Shown here in pieces: positions 54,412 to 61,494 of a DNA stretch of 64,000 nucleotides. Position 1 is the first letter of the stretch; each line of letters opens with the position of its first letter. The notes under the pieces were generated by a model that did not search any database, was not told the origin of the DNA, and saw only the letters and a list, made by a program, of their open reading frames with translations. The DNA is from Mesorhizobium sp. Root102 (GTDB taxonomy: Bacteria; Pseudomonadota; Alphaproteobacteria; Rhizobiales; Rhizobiaceae). Where the stretch lies: NCBI RefSeq assembly GCF_001425625.1, contig NZ_LMCP01000012.1:568404-632403 (forward strand). The letters run 5' to 3'. The position numbers and the translations under genes are program-made.

Positions 54412-54454
54412 CGAGGTCCGTACCGGCGGCTGCCTACAAGATGAACAGAAGCTT

Positions 54455-54492
54455 AATGCTGCAATGCAGCATTTGCATTATTGCTATGCAAA
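54455..54492. promoter_or_regulatory. PhaR-like double palindrome before a DUF1127 gene
   Basis: AATGCTGCA-A-TGCAGCATT (54455-54473) contains CTGC-AAT-GCAG, an exact CTGC-N3-GCAG match. It is followed by TTTGCAT-N7-ATGCAAA (54472-54492), a second TGC/GCA palindrome. They lie 75-112 bases before the DUF1127 ATG. Candidate PhaR/AniA operator. Confidence 0.4.
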
Positions 54493-54566
54493 ATCAGCCA
54501 TTCAAGTCCTCATCGATGACGCCTATTTGAGCACCATCGAAACGAACATCATTCTGGAGGACTGCC

Positions 54567-54707
54567 ATGAACCCGATCCGCGCTTACCGTAACTGGCGTA
54601 TGTACACCGAGACCGTCCGCGAACTGAACCGTCTCAACGCACGTCAGCTCAGCGATCTCGGCATCAACCGCGCCGACATCGAAAAGATCGCCCGCAGGGC
54701 CATCTGA
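54567..54707 (+). CDS. DUF1127 family small protein
   Basis: 46 residues: MNPIRAYRNWRMYTETVREL, NRLNARQLSDLGINRADIEKIARRAI, the compact Arg-rich DUF1127 helix pair. GGAGG is 5 bases before the ATG. DUF1127 members in alphaproteobacteria are implicated in RNA maturation/turnover and stress or phosphate responses. The upstream region holds PhaR-like palindromes. Confidence 0.92.
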   Translation: MNPIRAYRNWRMYTETVRELNRLNARQLSDLGINRADIEKIARRAI

Positions 54708-54712
54708 AGTCA

Positions 54713-54740
54713 GGTCTGGTCCGCTCCGGCGGACCAGACC
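54713..54740 (+). terminator. strong stem-loop after the DUF1127 gene
   Basis: GGTCTGGTCCG-CTCCGG-CGGACCAGACC, perfect 11-bp stem beginning 5 bases after the stop; no T-run, but it may stabilise the short mRNA. Confidence 0.55.
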
Positions 54741-54783
54741 GTGGAAGCCAGAGCCGCATCAGACGACTTTCGTCGCGGTTCCG

Positions 54784-54812
54784 AGCCCGCTGGACCCAGT
54801 CCGGCGGGTTTT
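54784..54812 (+). terminator. Rho-independent terminator
   Basis: Stem of AGCCCGC ... GGCGGG (imperfect, inner TGGA / TCC) followed by TTTT and then GTCGTTTT. Ends the DUF1127 transcript. Confidence 0.6.
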
Positions 54813-55100
54813 GTCGTTTTAGGGCCGGGATGATCGACGACCGTCTCAACCGATGCCAGTCATCGAGCAGGATTGACCTCAGTTTTCGGCATGGCATCTT
54901 GCCTCGGCGCTCTCACATGGGCGAATCCTGTTGGATGCGGTGGCAGGCTCCAACATCACCGTCGAGACCGGGCGCCATTGTCTCGAACGGATTATTGCCA
55001 AGACCGGAACCCGCCAGCAAAGCCAGCTTGTCGTTCTGCTCAAGAGCGCGGAACCGTTTCGGTAAGGCCCCACGGCTTCCGGCGATTGCTTCCAAAAGCG
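54813..55100. other. stretch without a supported gene
   Basis: About 290 bases between the DUF1127 terminator and the trcR promoter. Frames here lack codon character or recognisable domains. No clear RNA structure noted. Confidence 0.4.
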
Positions 55101-55188
55101 TTGCGAAACGGCAAGAGAGCGGTTATACAGACCGCGAATTTCCCATTTTTTGGTGGCCTAAACCACCGCCCGCGCGGGAACGCGGGCG
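55101..55188 (+). promoter_or_regulatory. trcR promoter and leader with two hairpins
   Basis: TTGCGA (55101-55106) and TTATAC (55123-55128) with 16-base spacing form a good sigma-70 promoter. In the leader, GGTGG-N6-CCACC (55152-55167) is followed directly by CGCCCGCG-CGGGAA-CGCGGGCG (55167-55188), 19 bases before the ATG and ending just before GAGAAGGA. Confidence 0.6.
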
Positions 55189-55206
55189 AACGAGAAGGAT
55201 TTTTAA

Positions 55207-55902
55207 ATGGCCAATACGCTGCTGATGCCCAAGGCGACCGCCGTCTGGCTGGTCGACAATACCGCGCTTTCTTTCGAGCAGATTGCGCAATTCTGCGGGC
55301 TGCATCCGCTCGAGGTCAAGGCGATCGCCGACGGCGAATCGGCGCAAGGCATCAAGGGCATGGACCCGATCATGACCGGCCAGCTTACCCGCGACGAGAT
55401 CGCGCGCGCCGAGAAGGATTCGAACCAGCGCCTGAAGCTTTCGGACCCCAAGGTGCGGGTGCCTGAATCCAAGCGCAAGGGGCCGCGCTACACTCCGCTG
55501 TCGAAGCGTCAGGACCGGCCGAATGCCATTCTCTGGCTGGTGCGCAACCATCCCGAACTCAAGGATGCGCAGATCTCGCGCCTCGTCGGCACCACCAAGT
55601 CGACGATCGAGCAGATCCGCGAACGCAAGCACTGGAACTCGGCCAATTTGCAGCCGATGGACCCGGTGACGTTGGGCCTTTCCTCGCAGATCGACCTCGA
55701 CATGGAAGTCAACCGCGCCTCGCGCGGTCGCGAACAGGCGCAGCCGGTCGGTGACACGCTGCTGCCGGCGGCCCTGACCGAGCGGTTGGTGCCTGCTCCC
55801 GAGAAGCCGAAGGACGAGGATGCCGAACTCGATGCCAACGCCGTGTTCGCCAAGCTCTCGGCCTTGAAGTCGAAGAACACGGACAACGACGACGACGAGT
55901 GA
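55207..55902 (+). CDS. trcR: DUF1013 protein, cell-cycle transcriptional regulator TrcR
   Basis: 231 residues. N-terminal half carries the two short HTH-like segments (TAVWLVDNTALSFEQIAQFCGLHPLEVKAIADGE and ILWLVRNHPELKDAQISRLVGTTKSTIEQIRER). This alphaproteobacterial family is annotated as TrcR, an RNA polymerase-associated regulator in Caulobacter and relatives. The C-terminal tail is acidic (NTDNDDDE). Leader hairpins and a clear promoter precede it; the terminator follows. Confidence 0.9.
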   Translation: MANTLLMPKATAVWLVDNTALSFEQIAQFCGLHPLEVKAIADGESAQGIKGMDPIMTGQLTRDEIARAEKDSNQRLKLSDPKVRVPESKRKGPRYTPLSKRQDRPNAILWLVRNHPELKDAQISRLVGTTKSTIEQIRERKHWNSANLQPMDPVTLGLSSQIDLDMEVNRASRGREQAQPVGDTLLPAALTERLVPAPEKPKDEDAELDANAVFAKLSALKSKNTDNDDDE

Positions 55903-55921
55903 GATTGTCCGACATTCCAAT

Positions 55922-55950
55922 AAAAAAGCCCGCTTCGAGCGGGTTTTTTT
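55922..55950. terminator. bidirectional terminator between trcR and the WYL regulator
   Basis: AAAAAAGCCCGC-TTCG-AGCGGGTTTTTTT: T-runs on both strands, between convergent genes. Confidence 0.9.
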
Positions 55951-55967
55951 ATGGGGTGCGTCAGGTA

Positions 55968-56690
55968 TCAGGTCCGCGCGGCGCGATCCGGCGCCATGCC
56001 ATAATCTTCGCTGCGCTCCACCGCCCGGTAGAAGTCGGCAAGCTGCTTGCCACGCTCCGGTTTGAAGATACGGCCTGCGATGACCACGGAGGCGATGCGA
56101 TCGATGCGGAACGCGCGAAAATCATCGCGCATCTCGCACCAGGCGACCAGCGTCCACACCTTGCCCCAGAACCACAGGCCAAGCGGACGGATATCGCGGG
56201 CGGTGCCGCGCCCGGCCTCGTCGGAGTAGTCGATGGTCAGCACCTGACGCTTTTCGACAGCGCGCTCGATCAGGTCGATCGCCTCGCGCGCGGCGTCGCT
56301 GACCACCCACATCGGCGTGTGTATCTCGGTGCGCGCGATGCGGTCTTTTTCGGTATCGGGCAGGACGGCGCCGATCTTGACCAGCGCCTCGTCGGCGGCA
56401 CGCGCCATGGCGGCACCGCCAAAGGCGCGCACCATGCGCGCGCCGGCTACCAGCGCGACGATCTCGTCACGCGTGAACATCAGCGGCGGAAGGTCGAAAC
56501 CCTCCCTCATCATGTAGCCAACACCAGCCTCGCCGTCGATCGGCACCCCGGTCGACTGCAGGTCGGCAATGTCGCGGTAGATGGTTCGCTCGGAAACCTC
56601 GAGCCATGTGCCGAGCTTCTGGGCGGTGACCAAACGGCCACCGCGCAGATGCTGCACGATCTGGAAGAGCCTGTCGGCGCGGCGCATCAT
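55968..56690 (-). CDS. HTH/WYL-domain transcriptional regulator (YafY type)
   Basis: 240 residues. HTH_11 at the N-terminus (RRADRLFQIVQHLRGGRLVTAQKLGTWLEVSERTIYRDIADLQSTGVPIDGE) and a WYL domain (about 130-220, RPLGLWFWGKVWTLVAWCEMRDDFRAFRIDRI). GAGGGA before the ATG. Regulators of this type respond to nucleic-acid or metabolite ligands. The next genes on the same strand share a palindrome that it may bind. Confidence 0.9.
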   Translation of the reverse strand: MMRRADRLFQIVQHLRGGRLVTAQKLGTWLEVSERTIYRDIADLQSTGVPIDGEAGVGYMMREGFDLPPLMFTRDEIVALVAGARMVRAFGGAAMARAADEALVKIGAVLPDTEKDRIARTEIHTPMWVVSDAAREAIDLIERAVEKRQVLTIDYSDEAGRGTARDIRPLGLWFWGKVWTLVAWCEMRDDFRAFRIDRIASVVIAGRIFKPERGKQLADFYRAVERSEDYGMAPDRAART

Positions 56691-56721
56691 ATGGTCCCTC
56701 GGCGTTGTCTCTATGCATGTC

Positions 56722-56806
56722 GCCCAAAACCGGTGTCCACCTTTGGGCGGTGCGCATCGTGTTTTTTGCGCATGCCGTTATCCCAAAACCGCAGAACGCT
56801 TTTGGG
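56722..56806. repeat. two tandem CCCAAA-type hairpins
   Basis: GCCCAAA-N13-TTTGGGC (56722-56748) and CCCAAAA-N11-TTTTGGG (56782-56806) are separated by 33 bases, and each is preceded by a CATGTCG / CATGCCG motif. Looks like a common rhizobial intergenic palindrome family (memory only). Between the WYL regulator and the 135-residue gene. Confidence 0.6.
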
Positions 56807-56815
56807 TGGCATACA

Positions 56816-57223
56816 TCATGGTTTCAGCCCTTCGCGCTTGCGCTGCGCGGCGACGAACTCCGCGCCGAAGGACAGTTTCTTCGTCGTCGGCGTTTTCGCA
56901 TCGAGCACGCGCCAAAACGGTGCCACGTCGCTCAATGTCATGCCGCGCTCCAAATCCTCTTTGGCGGCTTCGGCAACGGTGCGCAGATGGTAGCCTGTTG
57001 TGACCGGGCATGTCACTTCGGCGCCGTGCTCGATGGCAAGCGCGGTGCGCAGCGCACGCACGTCCATCTCGACGCCTTCGGGAATCGAGCGGATGAAATC
57101 ATCGACCTGACGCGCTGTCGGCACCAGCATCGGCTGACCCTCGATGACATCGGCCACAGTGCGCGGCGTCGGCTTCACGCCGTTGATGCCTGGTGTGTTC
57201 AATCGGTCGTTCCAACTCTTCAT
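56816..57223 (-). CDS. conserved protein of unknown function, 135 residues
   Basis: Begins MKSWNDRLNTPGINGVKPTP with AAGGACG before the ATG. Blocks GQPMLVPTARQVDDFIRSIPEG, MDVRALRTALAIEHGAEVTCPVTTGYHLRTVAEAA and APFWRVLDAKTPTTKKLSFG are highly conserved in relatives I remember, one Cys in the VTCPVTT motif. No catalytic set recognised. Downstream of a 22-bp palindrome shared with the gene at 57973. Confidence 0.8.
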   Translation of the reverse strand: MKSWNDRLNTPGINGVKPTPRTVADVIEGQPMLVPTARQVDDFIRSIPEGVEMDVRALRTALAIEHGAEVTCPVTTGYHLRTVAEAAKEDLERGMTLSDVAPFWRVLDAKTPTTKKLSFGAEFVAAQRKREGLKP

Positions 57224-57281
57224 CGATCGTCCTTTCGACCGCCGATGCGTAGTGTCCGAGGCTCGCACCATTGCATGCCCC

Positions 57282-57303
57282 TCCTGACAGCGTACTGTCA
57301 GGA
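57282..57303. promoter_or_regulatory. 22-bp palindrome site 1
   Basis: TCCTGACAG-CGTA-CTGTCAGGA, perfect 9-bp arms, 59 bases before the 135-residue gene; it overlaps the stop codon of the DJ-1/PfpI gene. Preceded by CCCC as in site 2. Confidence 0.6.
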
Positions 57304-57888
57304 AGCTTCAGCATATTCCTTGGCGAACAGTGTCCGCATCTGCGCGAGATCATTGCCTCTTTCGGGATAAAGCGTCTTCAGAAAAGCAAGCGCGAAGGTG
57401 CCTGGTCCCGAACCGGGCGCGGAAACAATCTTGCCGTCAGCCACGGCATGCGGCACATCCTGATAATTGCTGTCGCCGGCATAACCGGCTTCATGACCAT
57501 TGATCCAGTCACGGCCATTGCTGGTGTGTCTGGCTTTCTCGAACAGGCCGACGCGGGCCAGCGCCAGCGTTCCGGCGCAGATACCGCCGACCACGCCGCC
57601 GCGCGACGCGACGGCATTGAGCAGGCCGGCGACATCCGGCGGCGCCTTGCCGACCCACTCGTCGGAGCCGATGACGGCGATGGCGTCGAGATCGTTGTTC
57701 TCATCCGCCTCGGCCGAACGGTCAGGCGTCAGCCGGAAACCACTGATCCCGGTCACCGGCTTGCCGTCAGGCGCCAGCGATACGGCGCGGGCGCCGAACC
57801 ATTCGACCGCCGAGGCCGCCAGCAGCCCATATTCCCAGTCGGCAAAGCCTTCGATGAAAAGAAAGCCGATTGTCTTCTGTTCGGGCAT
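57298..57888 (-). CDS. DJ-1/PfpI family protein
   Basis: 196 residues. Type 1 glutamine amidotransferase-like fold with the nucleophile elbow GGICAGTLALA (Cys) and Glu in FADWEYG. Could be a chaperone, protease-like or glyoxalase-III type protein. Overlaps palindrome site 1 at its stop. Ribosome binding site GGAG. Confidence 0.88.
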   Translation of the reverse strand: MPEQKTIGFLFIEGFADWEYGLLAASAVEWFGARAVSLAPDGKPVTGISGFRLTPDRSAEADENNDLDAIAVIGSDEWVGKAPPDVAGLLNAVASRGGVVGGICAGTLALARVGLFEKARHTSNGRDWINGHEAGYAGDSNYQDVPHAVADGKIVSAPGSGPGTFALAFLKTLYPERGNDLAQMRTLFAKEYAEAS

Positions 57889-57972
57889 AAGCTCGCTCCA
57901 TCCCTCGCGCGCCGGAGTTCTTATCTGGGCGTTGGGGCGCCCACATCCAACCGCTGTGTCGAAAGATTCGTC

Positions 57973-58140
57973 TCAATTGCCATGGAAGCGACGTTCCGCA
58001 TACATGTCCGGCCAGCCGACATCCTTGCGAATGTCCGCCGGCAGCGAGTTCATGAACCGCTGGGTGCGGATCTCATTGCGCATCGTGCGGATCTTGCCGA
58101 CATAGTGCTGCACGCCGCGCAGAATGATGGAACCGTTCAT
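57973..58140 (-). CDS. small DUF1127-like protein
   Basis: 55 residues from ATG 58140 (GGAG 7 bases upstream): QHYVGKIRTMRNEIRTQRFM followed by SLPADIRKDVGWPDMYAERR, resembling the C-terminal part of DUF1127-like proteins (PADIRKDIGWP). Preceded by palindrome site 2. Confidence 0.75.
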   Translation of the reverse strand: MNGSIILRGVQHYVGKIRTMRNEIRTQRFMNSLPADIRKDVGWPDMYAERRFHGN

Positions 58141-58182
58141 AGCTAGTCTCCTCTCTCTGATGGAGACACTATCGCACACCCC

Positions 58183-58204
58183 TCCTGACAGCAGTCTGTC
58201 AGGA
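58183..58204. promoter_or_regulatory. 22-bp palindrome site 2
   Basis: TCCTGACAG-CAGT-CTGTCAGGA, arms identical to site 1 and extended to CCTCCTGACAG / CTGTCAGGAGG, 43 bases before the 55-residue gene. The CCCC prefix is also shared. Confidence 0.65.
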
Positions 58205-58447
58205 GGATGGCGGGACGGCGACGATAATTCCGACCGGTGCATTTGCCAGGAAGGGAACCTTGCTTTCGCGACATCAAACCGTGATTGTCACAGGCTTGCT
58301 CATGCCGACTGTTCACCGCAACGACCCGGGTCAGGCGCCGCTGTTCAGCTTCCGGCGACGGACTGTCGGAATACGCGGCCTTCAGCGACGTGGCCGCAGT
58401 TCTGATATGGAAGGAGAAAATTCTTCCCCAAAACCAGGGAGACGACC

Positions 58448-59395
58448 ATGAGCCTGCAACTGACAGGAATCCACCATCTGACCGCCATCACTGCCAACGC
58501 GCCTGGCAATCTTCATTTCTATACGAGGGTGCTGGGCCTGCGGCTGGTCAAGAAGACAGTGAACCAGGACGATACCTCGGCCTACCACCTGTTCTATGCC
58601 GATGGCGAAGCCACACCGGGCACCGACCTTACTTTCTTCGACTGGCCGGTTGGCCGCGAGCGGCGTGGTACGCACAGCATCGTGCGGACCAGCCTCAGGG
58701 TCGGCAGCAAGGAGAGCCTTGCCTGGTGGAAGCAGCACCTGACCGACGAAAACATCGTGACGGGAGAGATCGCCGACATCGGCGGCTATCCCTGCCTGGA
58801 TTTCGAAGACCCCGAGGGCCAGCGTCTGCGCCTGGTCAGCGATGGCGGTAAAGGCGGCAGCCATCCCTGGGCGCAAAGCCCGGTGCCGGCCGAGCACCAG
58901 ATCCGCGGGCTTGGGCCGATCGTCATCAGCGTTCCCGACATCACCAACACCGAGGCGGTGGTGACCAAGGTGATGAACATGCGCAAGGCCCGCGACCATG
59001 CCTCGCCGGATGGCCAGGTCCACGTCTTCGAAATGGGCGAGGGCGGGCCGGCGGCGGAATTGCATGTCCTGGTGCAGCCGGGACTGGCGCCGGCACACCA
59101 AGGTGCGGGTGCGGTTCACCATGTCGCCTTCAGAGCGCCGGACCAGGAGACGCTGCATCAATGGACGGCGCGGCTGGCCGAGTTCAGGCTGCCGTCGAGC
59201 GGCGAGGTCGAACGCTATTACTTCCGCTCGCTCTATTTCCGCGAGCCGAATGGCATTTTGTTCGAGATCGCCACCGACGGGCCGGGGTTCACAGCCGACG
59301 AGCCGCTGGAAACGCTGGGTGAAAGCCTGGCCTTGCCTCCGTTCCTCGAACCGAAGCGCGCTTCGATCGAGGCCGGACTCAAGCCGCTGAAGTAG
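58448..59395 (+). CDS. ring-cleaving dioxygenase, VOC family (MhqO-like)
   Basis: 315 residues with two VOC domains. Metal ligand candidates: His in GIHHLTAITAN, His in GAVHHVAFRAPD and Glu in GILFEIATDGPGF. Family members act as extradiol dioxygenases on hydroquinones or are glyoxalase-like. The following 132 bases carry a tandem 17-bp repeat. Confidence 0.88.
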   Translation: MSLQLTGIHHLTAITANAPGNLHFYTRVLGLRLVKKTVNQDDTSAYHLFYADGEATPGTDLTFFDWPVGRERRGTHSIVRTSLRVGSKESLAWWKQHLTDENIVTGEIADIGGYPCLDFEDPEGQRLRLVSDGGKGGSHPWAQSPVPAEHQIRGLGPIVISVPDITNTEAVVTKVMNMRKARDHASPDGQVHVFEMGEGGPAAELHVLVQPGLAPAHQGAGAVHHVAFRAPDQETLHQWTARLAEFRLPSSGEVERYYFRSLYFREPNGILFEIATDGPGFTADEPLETLGESLALPPFLEPKRASIEAGLKPLK

Positions 59396-59450
59396 ATCGC
59401 GCGCCGGTCAAAGGCGGGTGCCGTTCCGGTTCGGGATCGCGGCGCCCATT

Positions 59451-59484
59451 CTCTCTCAGGCAGCGAACTCTCTCAGGCAACGAA
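59451..59484. repeat. tandem 17-bp duplication
   Basis: CTCTCTCAGGCAGCGAA (59451-59467) is followed at once by CTCTCTCAGGCAACGAA (59468-59484), one mismatch. Upstream of the 53-residue membrane protein. Confidence 0.85.
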
Positions 59485-59527
59485 GGACGTGCTTTGACAG
59501 CAGGCCACGTTGCTGGTCAAAGGCGGC

Positions 59528-59689
59528 ATGTCGAAACTTCTCGCGCTCGTCATTGTTGGCATCATGGTCATCCAGCTGATCAAGCCGCTCGGCTGGCCGG
59601 GGCTGAAACGGCGCAGCGACTTCTGGAAGCTGGCGCTGCTGGCGATGGCGGCGATTTCGATAACAGCCGTGCTTGGGCATTGGACATAG
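59528..59689 (+). CDS. small membrane protein, 53 residues
   Basis: Two helices: LLALVIVGIMVIQLIKPLGW and KLALLAMAAISITAVLGHW, joined by a basic loop PGLKRRSDF. AAAGG precedes the ATG. Similar unnamed proteins are typical of rhizobia. Convergent with the SGNH hydrolase gene. Confidence 0.75.
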   Translation: MSKLLALVIVGIMVIQLIKPLGWPGLKRRSDFWKLALLAMAAISITAVLGHWT

Positions 59690-59723
59690 ACCAGGACCTG
59701 GCAAGCTGGCCCGTGCCGGCCAT

Positions 59724-60440
59724 TTAGCTGGCGAGCACCAGGTCGACGAGATGTTCCGCCCAGGCTCGATAACCCGCTTCCGAGGCATGAAAGCCGTCGG
59801 AGGCGAAGCCGACCTCGGGATTGGTGATCGGCAGGCGCGGCGCCGGCACCGCGCCGCGCTCCAGGCAAAGGCGTTCTCCCATCCGGTTCATTTCGGTGGC
59901 GCGGATTTCAAGGATTTTTCCGAGCAGCGGCGGCATGGCCGGCGCCCGCGTGAACTCCAGCACCGGCGACCACACCACGCGCGCTTCCGGCCATTTGGCG
60001 CGTAGGCCGTAGAGCAGCCCGCCGAACTCCTTCTTGAAGCGCGGCACCGAGTGAAAATTCTTGGTGTCGTTGGTGCCGATGGCCAGCACGATATGCGTCC
60101 ATGGATCGGCCGACAGATTGGGCAGGACATGGTCGCGGATCTGGCCCGAGGTCGCCGAATTGAAGCCGGCGGCCCGCCAGCGCACGGCGCGGCCGGTATT
60201 CTGCGCAATCAGCACGGCGAGCTGCGCGGCAAGCCCATCTTCCGAATTGCCGATGCCGACCGAAGCGGCGGAGGAATCACCCAGCACCAGAAGCGAGATC
60301 GCCGGCGCCTTGCCTGATATTTCGTGCATGACCGGCCCCTGCGCCGGCAGCATGCGCGTGGTGCGGCGTCGCACGCCGAGGCCCTGCCAGATATAGACCG
60401 GGAAGGCGAGCCAGGTGAGGAGGGCGAGAAGGCGCTGCAT
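59724..60440 (-). CDS. SGNH/GDSL hydrolase family protein
   Basis: 238 residues from ATG 60440 (AAAGGG 5 bases upstream). N-terminal membrane anchor (LLALLTWLAFPVYIWQGLG). SGNH blocks: LVLGDSSAASVG (Ser), GFNSATSG, LAIGTNDTKNF and DGFHASEAGYRAW (Asp-His). Membrane-anchored esterase, substrate unknown. Confidence 0.9.
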   Translation of the reverse strand: MQRLLALLTWLAFPVYIWQGLGVRRRTTRMLPAQGPVMHEISGKAPAISLLVLGDSSAASVGIGNSEDGLAAQLAVLIAQNTGRAVRWRAAGFNSATSGQIRDHVLPNLSADPWTHIVLAIGTNDTKNFHSVPRFKKEFGGLLYGLRAKWPEARVVWSPVLEFTRAPAMPPLLGKILEIRATEMNRMGERLCLERGAVPAPRLPITNPEVGFASDGFHASEAGYRAWAEHLVDLVLAS

Positions 60441-60498
60441 GCGCACCCTTTAGCGCATGTTGCGCCCGACGTGAACGATCGGTTGTCGTGCTGCCTTC

Positions 60499-60580
60499 TT
60501 GTTTTGACGCAATTCCCAAGGGAAAGCGCTATGCGCTTTTCCCGGGAAAACCGCTTCACACTTTTCCTGGAATTGCTCTA
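60499..60580. repeat. mosaic palindromic intergenic repeat, family A, copy 3 (partial)
   Basis: 82 bp, right half only: TTGTTTTGACGCAATTCCC, inner hairpin GGGAAAGCGC / GCGCTTTTCCC, then GGAATTGCTCTA. Its terminal CTA supplies the TAG stop of the DUF899 gene. The left hairpin module found in copies 1 and 2 is missing. Confidence 0.75.
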
Positions 60581-61318
60581 GTCGCAACAAGTCTCCTGTG
60601 CTCCAGATCTGTCGCCGTATTCATCGTGCAGGCGCACCCAGTCCATCAGGCCGTGATAGGGGCCGGTTTCGTTGCGGCCCTTCGGCGTCATGTCGAGATA
60701 GTCATACGTGCCGATCAGTGCCTCGCCGCCACGGGCGCGGGACATGAAGGTGAGGAAGAGGTCGCCGGTCTCGTCCCTGTAGAAAACACTGCTGCCGGGA
60801 AGCTCCTTCGACGTCCGGGGACGGGTCTCGAAATTGTACGTGGTGTCACCAGCGGCGATCTGCCTGTCGGTGAAGGAGACCTGCATGTCGAAGTTGAAAT
60901 CCGAGGCATAGGACGACACCCAGTCGAACTTCCAGCCCATGCGCTGCTTGTAGGGCAGAAGTTCCGCCAGCGGCGCACGCGAAACCACGATCAGCGACAC
61001 GTCGTGATGCCGCAGATGCTGATTGGCGCCGTCGATATGGTCGGCAAGGAATGAGCAGCCCTCGCAATGATTGACGCAGCCCGGCCCGAACATGAAGTGA
61101 TAGACGATCAACTGGCTGTTGTCGGCGAACAGGTCGGTCAGTTTCTTTGGCCCGTGCTCGGTCTCGAAGACATAGTCCTTCCTGATCTTCAGCCAGGGCA
61201 GTTCACGCCGTTCAGCAGCGATCCGCTCGCGAAGCCGCGTCAGTTCCTTCTCACGGGCCAGATGCGCCTTGTGCGCCTGGAACCAGTCCTCACGCGAAAC
61301 AATCTTGTTGCGATGCAT
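60578..61318 (-). CDS. DUF899 domain-containing thioredoxin-like protein
   Basis: 246 residues from ATG 61318 (GGGAGAGG upstream). DUF899: ELPWLKIRKDYVFETEHGPKKLTDLF, LIVYHFMFGPGCVNHCEGCSFLADHIDG, SRAPLAELLPYKQRMGW, VSSYASDFNFDMQVSF and DYLDMTPKGRNE. The CxxxCxxC region suggests redox. Ends in CCD; its stop is the first base triplet of a repeat copy. Confidence 0.88.
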   Translation of the reverse strand: MHRNKIVSREDWFQAHKAHLAREKELTRLRERIAAERRELPWLKIRKDYVFETEHGPKKLTDLFADNSQLIVYHFMFGPGCVNHCEGCSFLADHIDGANQHLRHHDVSLIVVSRAPLAELLPYKQRMGWKFDWVSSYASDFNFDMQVSFTDRQIAAGDTTYNFETRPRTSKELPGSSVFYRDETGDLFLTFMSRARGGEALIGTYDYLDMTPKGRNETGPYHGLMDWVRLHDEYGDRSGAQETCCD

Positions 61319-61442
61319 GAACCTCTCCCTGAATGTCATCCCAAGGACGTTTGGGATGAGCCCAACCCGACATTGCTGCCGGATTTTGCCGAAGGGGAAT
61401 AAGGACGCGGACACTCCGTCCCAAGCCCGGCACGTCACAAAC

Positions 61443-61470
61443 AAAAAACCCGGGCGCATCGGCCCGGGTT
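61443..61470 (-). terminator. Rho-independent terminator of the aldolase gene
   Basis: On the minus strand AACCCGGGC-N6-GCCCGGGTT is followed by TTTTTTGT, 25 bases beyond the aldolase stop codon. Confidence 0.9.
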
Positions 61471-61494
61471 CGAAGGAGGAAGAAAGAACAGTGA

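Noticed and set aside
57282..58204. Paired TCCTGACAG palindromes as insertion sequence ends
   Set aside because: Each is itself a complete palindrome, no transposase lies between, and no target duplication is visible; an operator role fits better.
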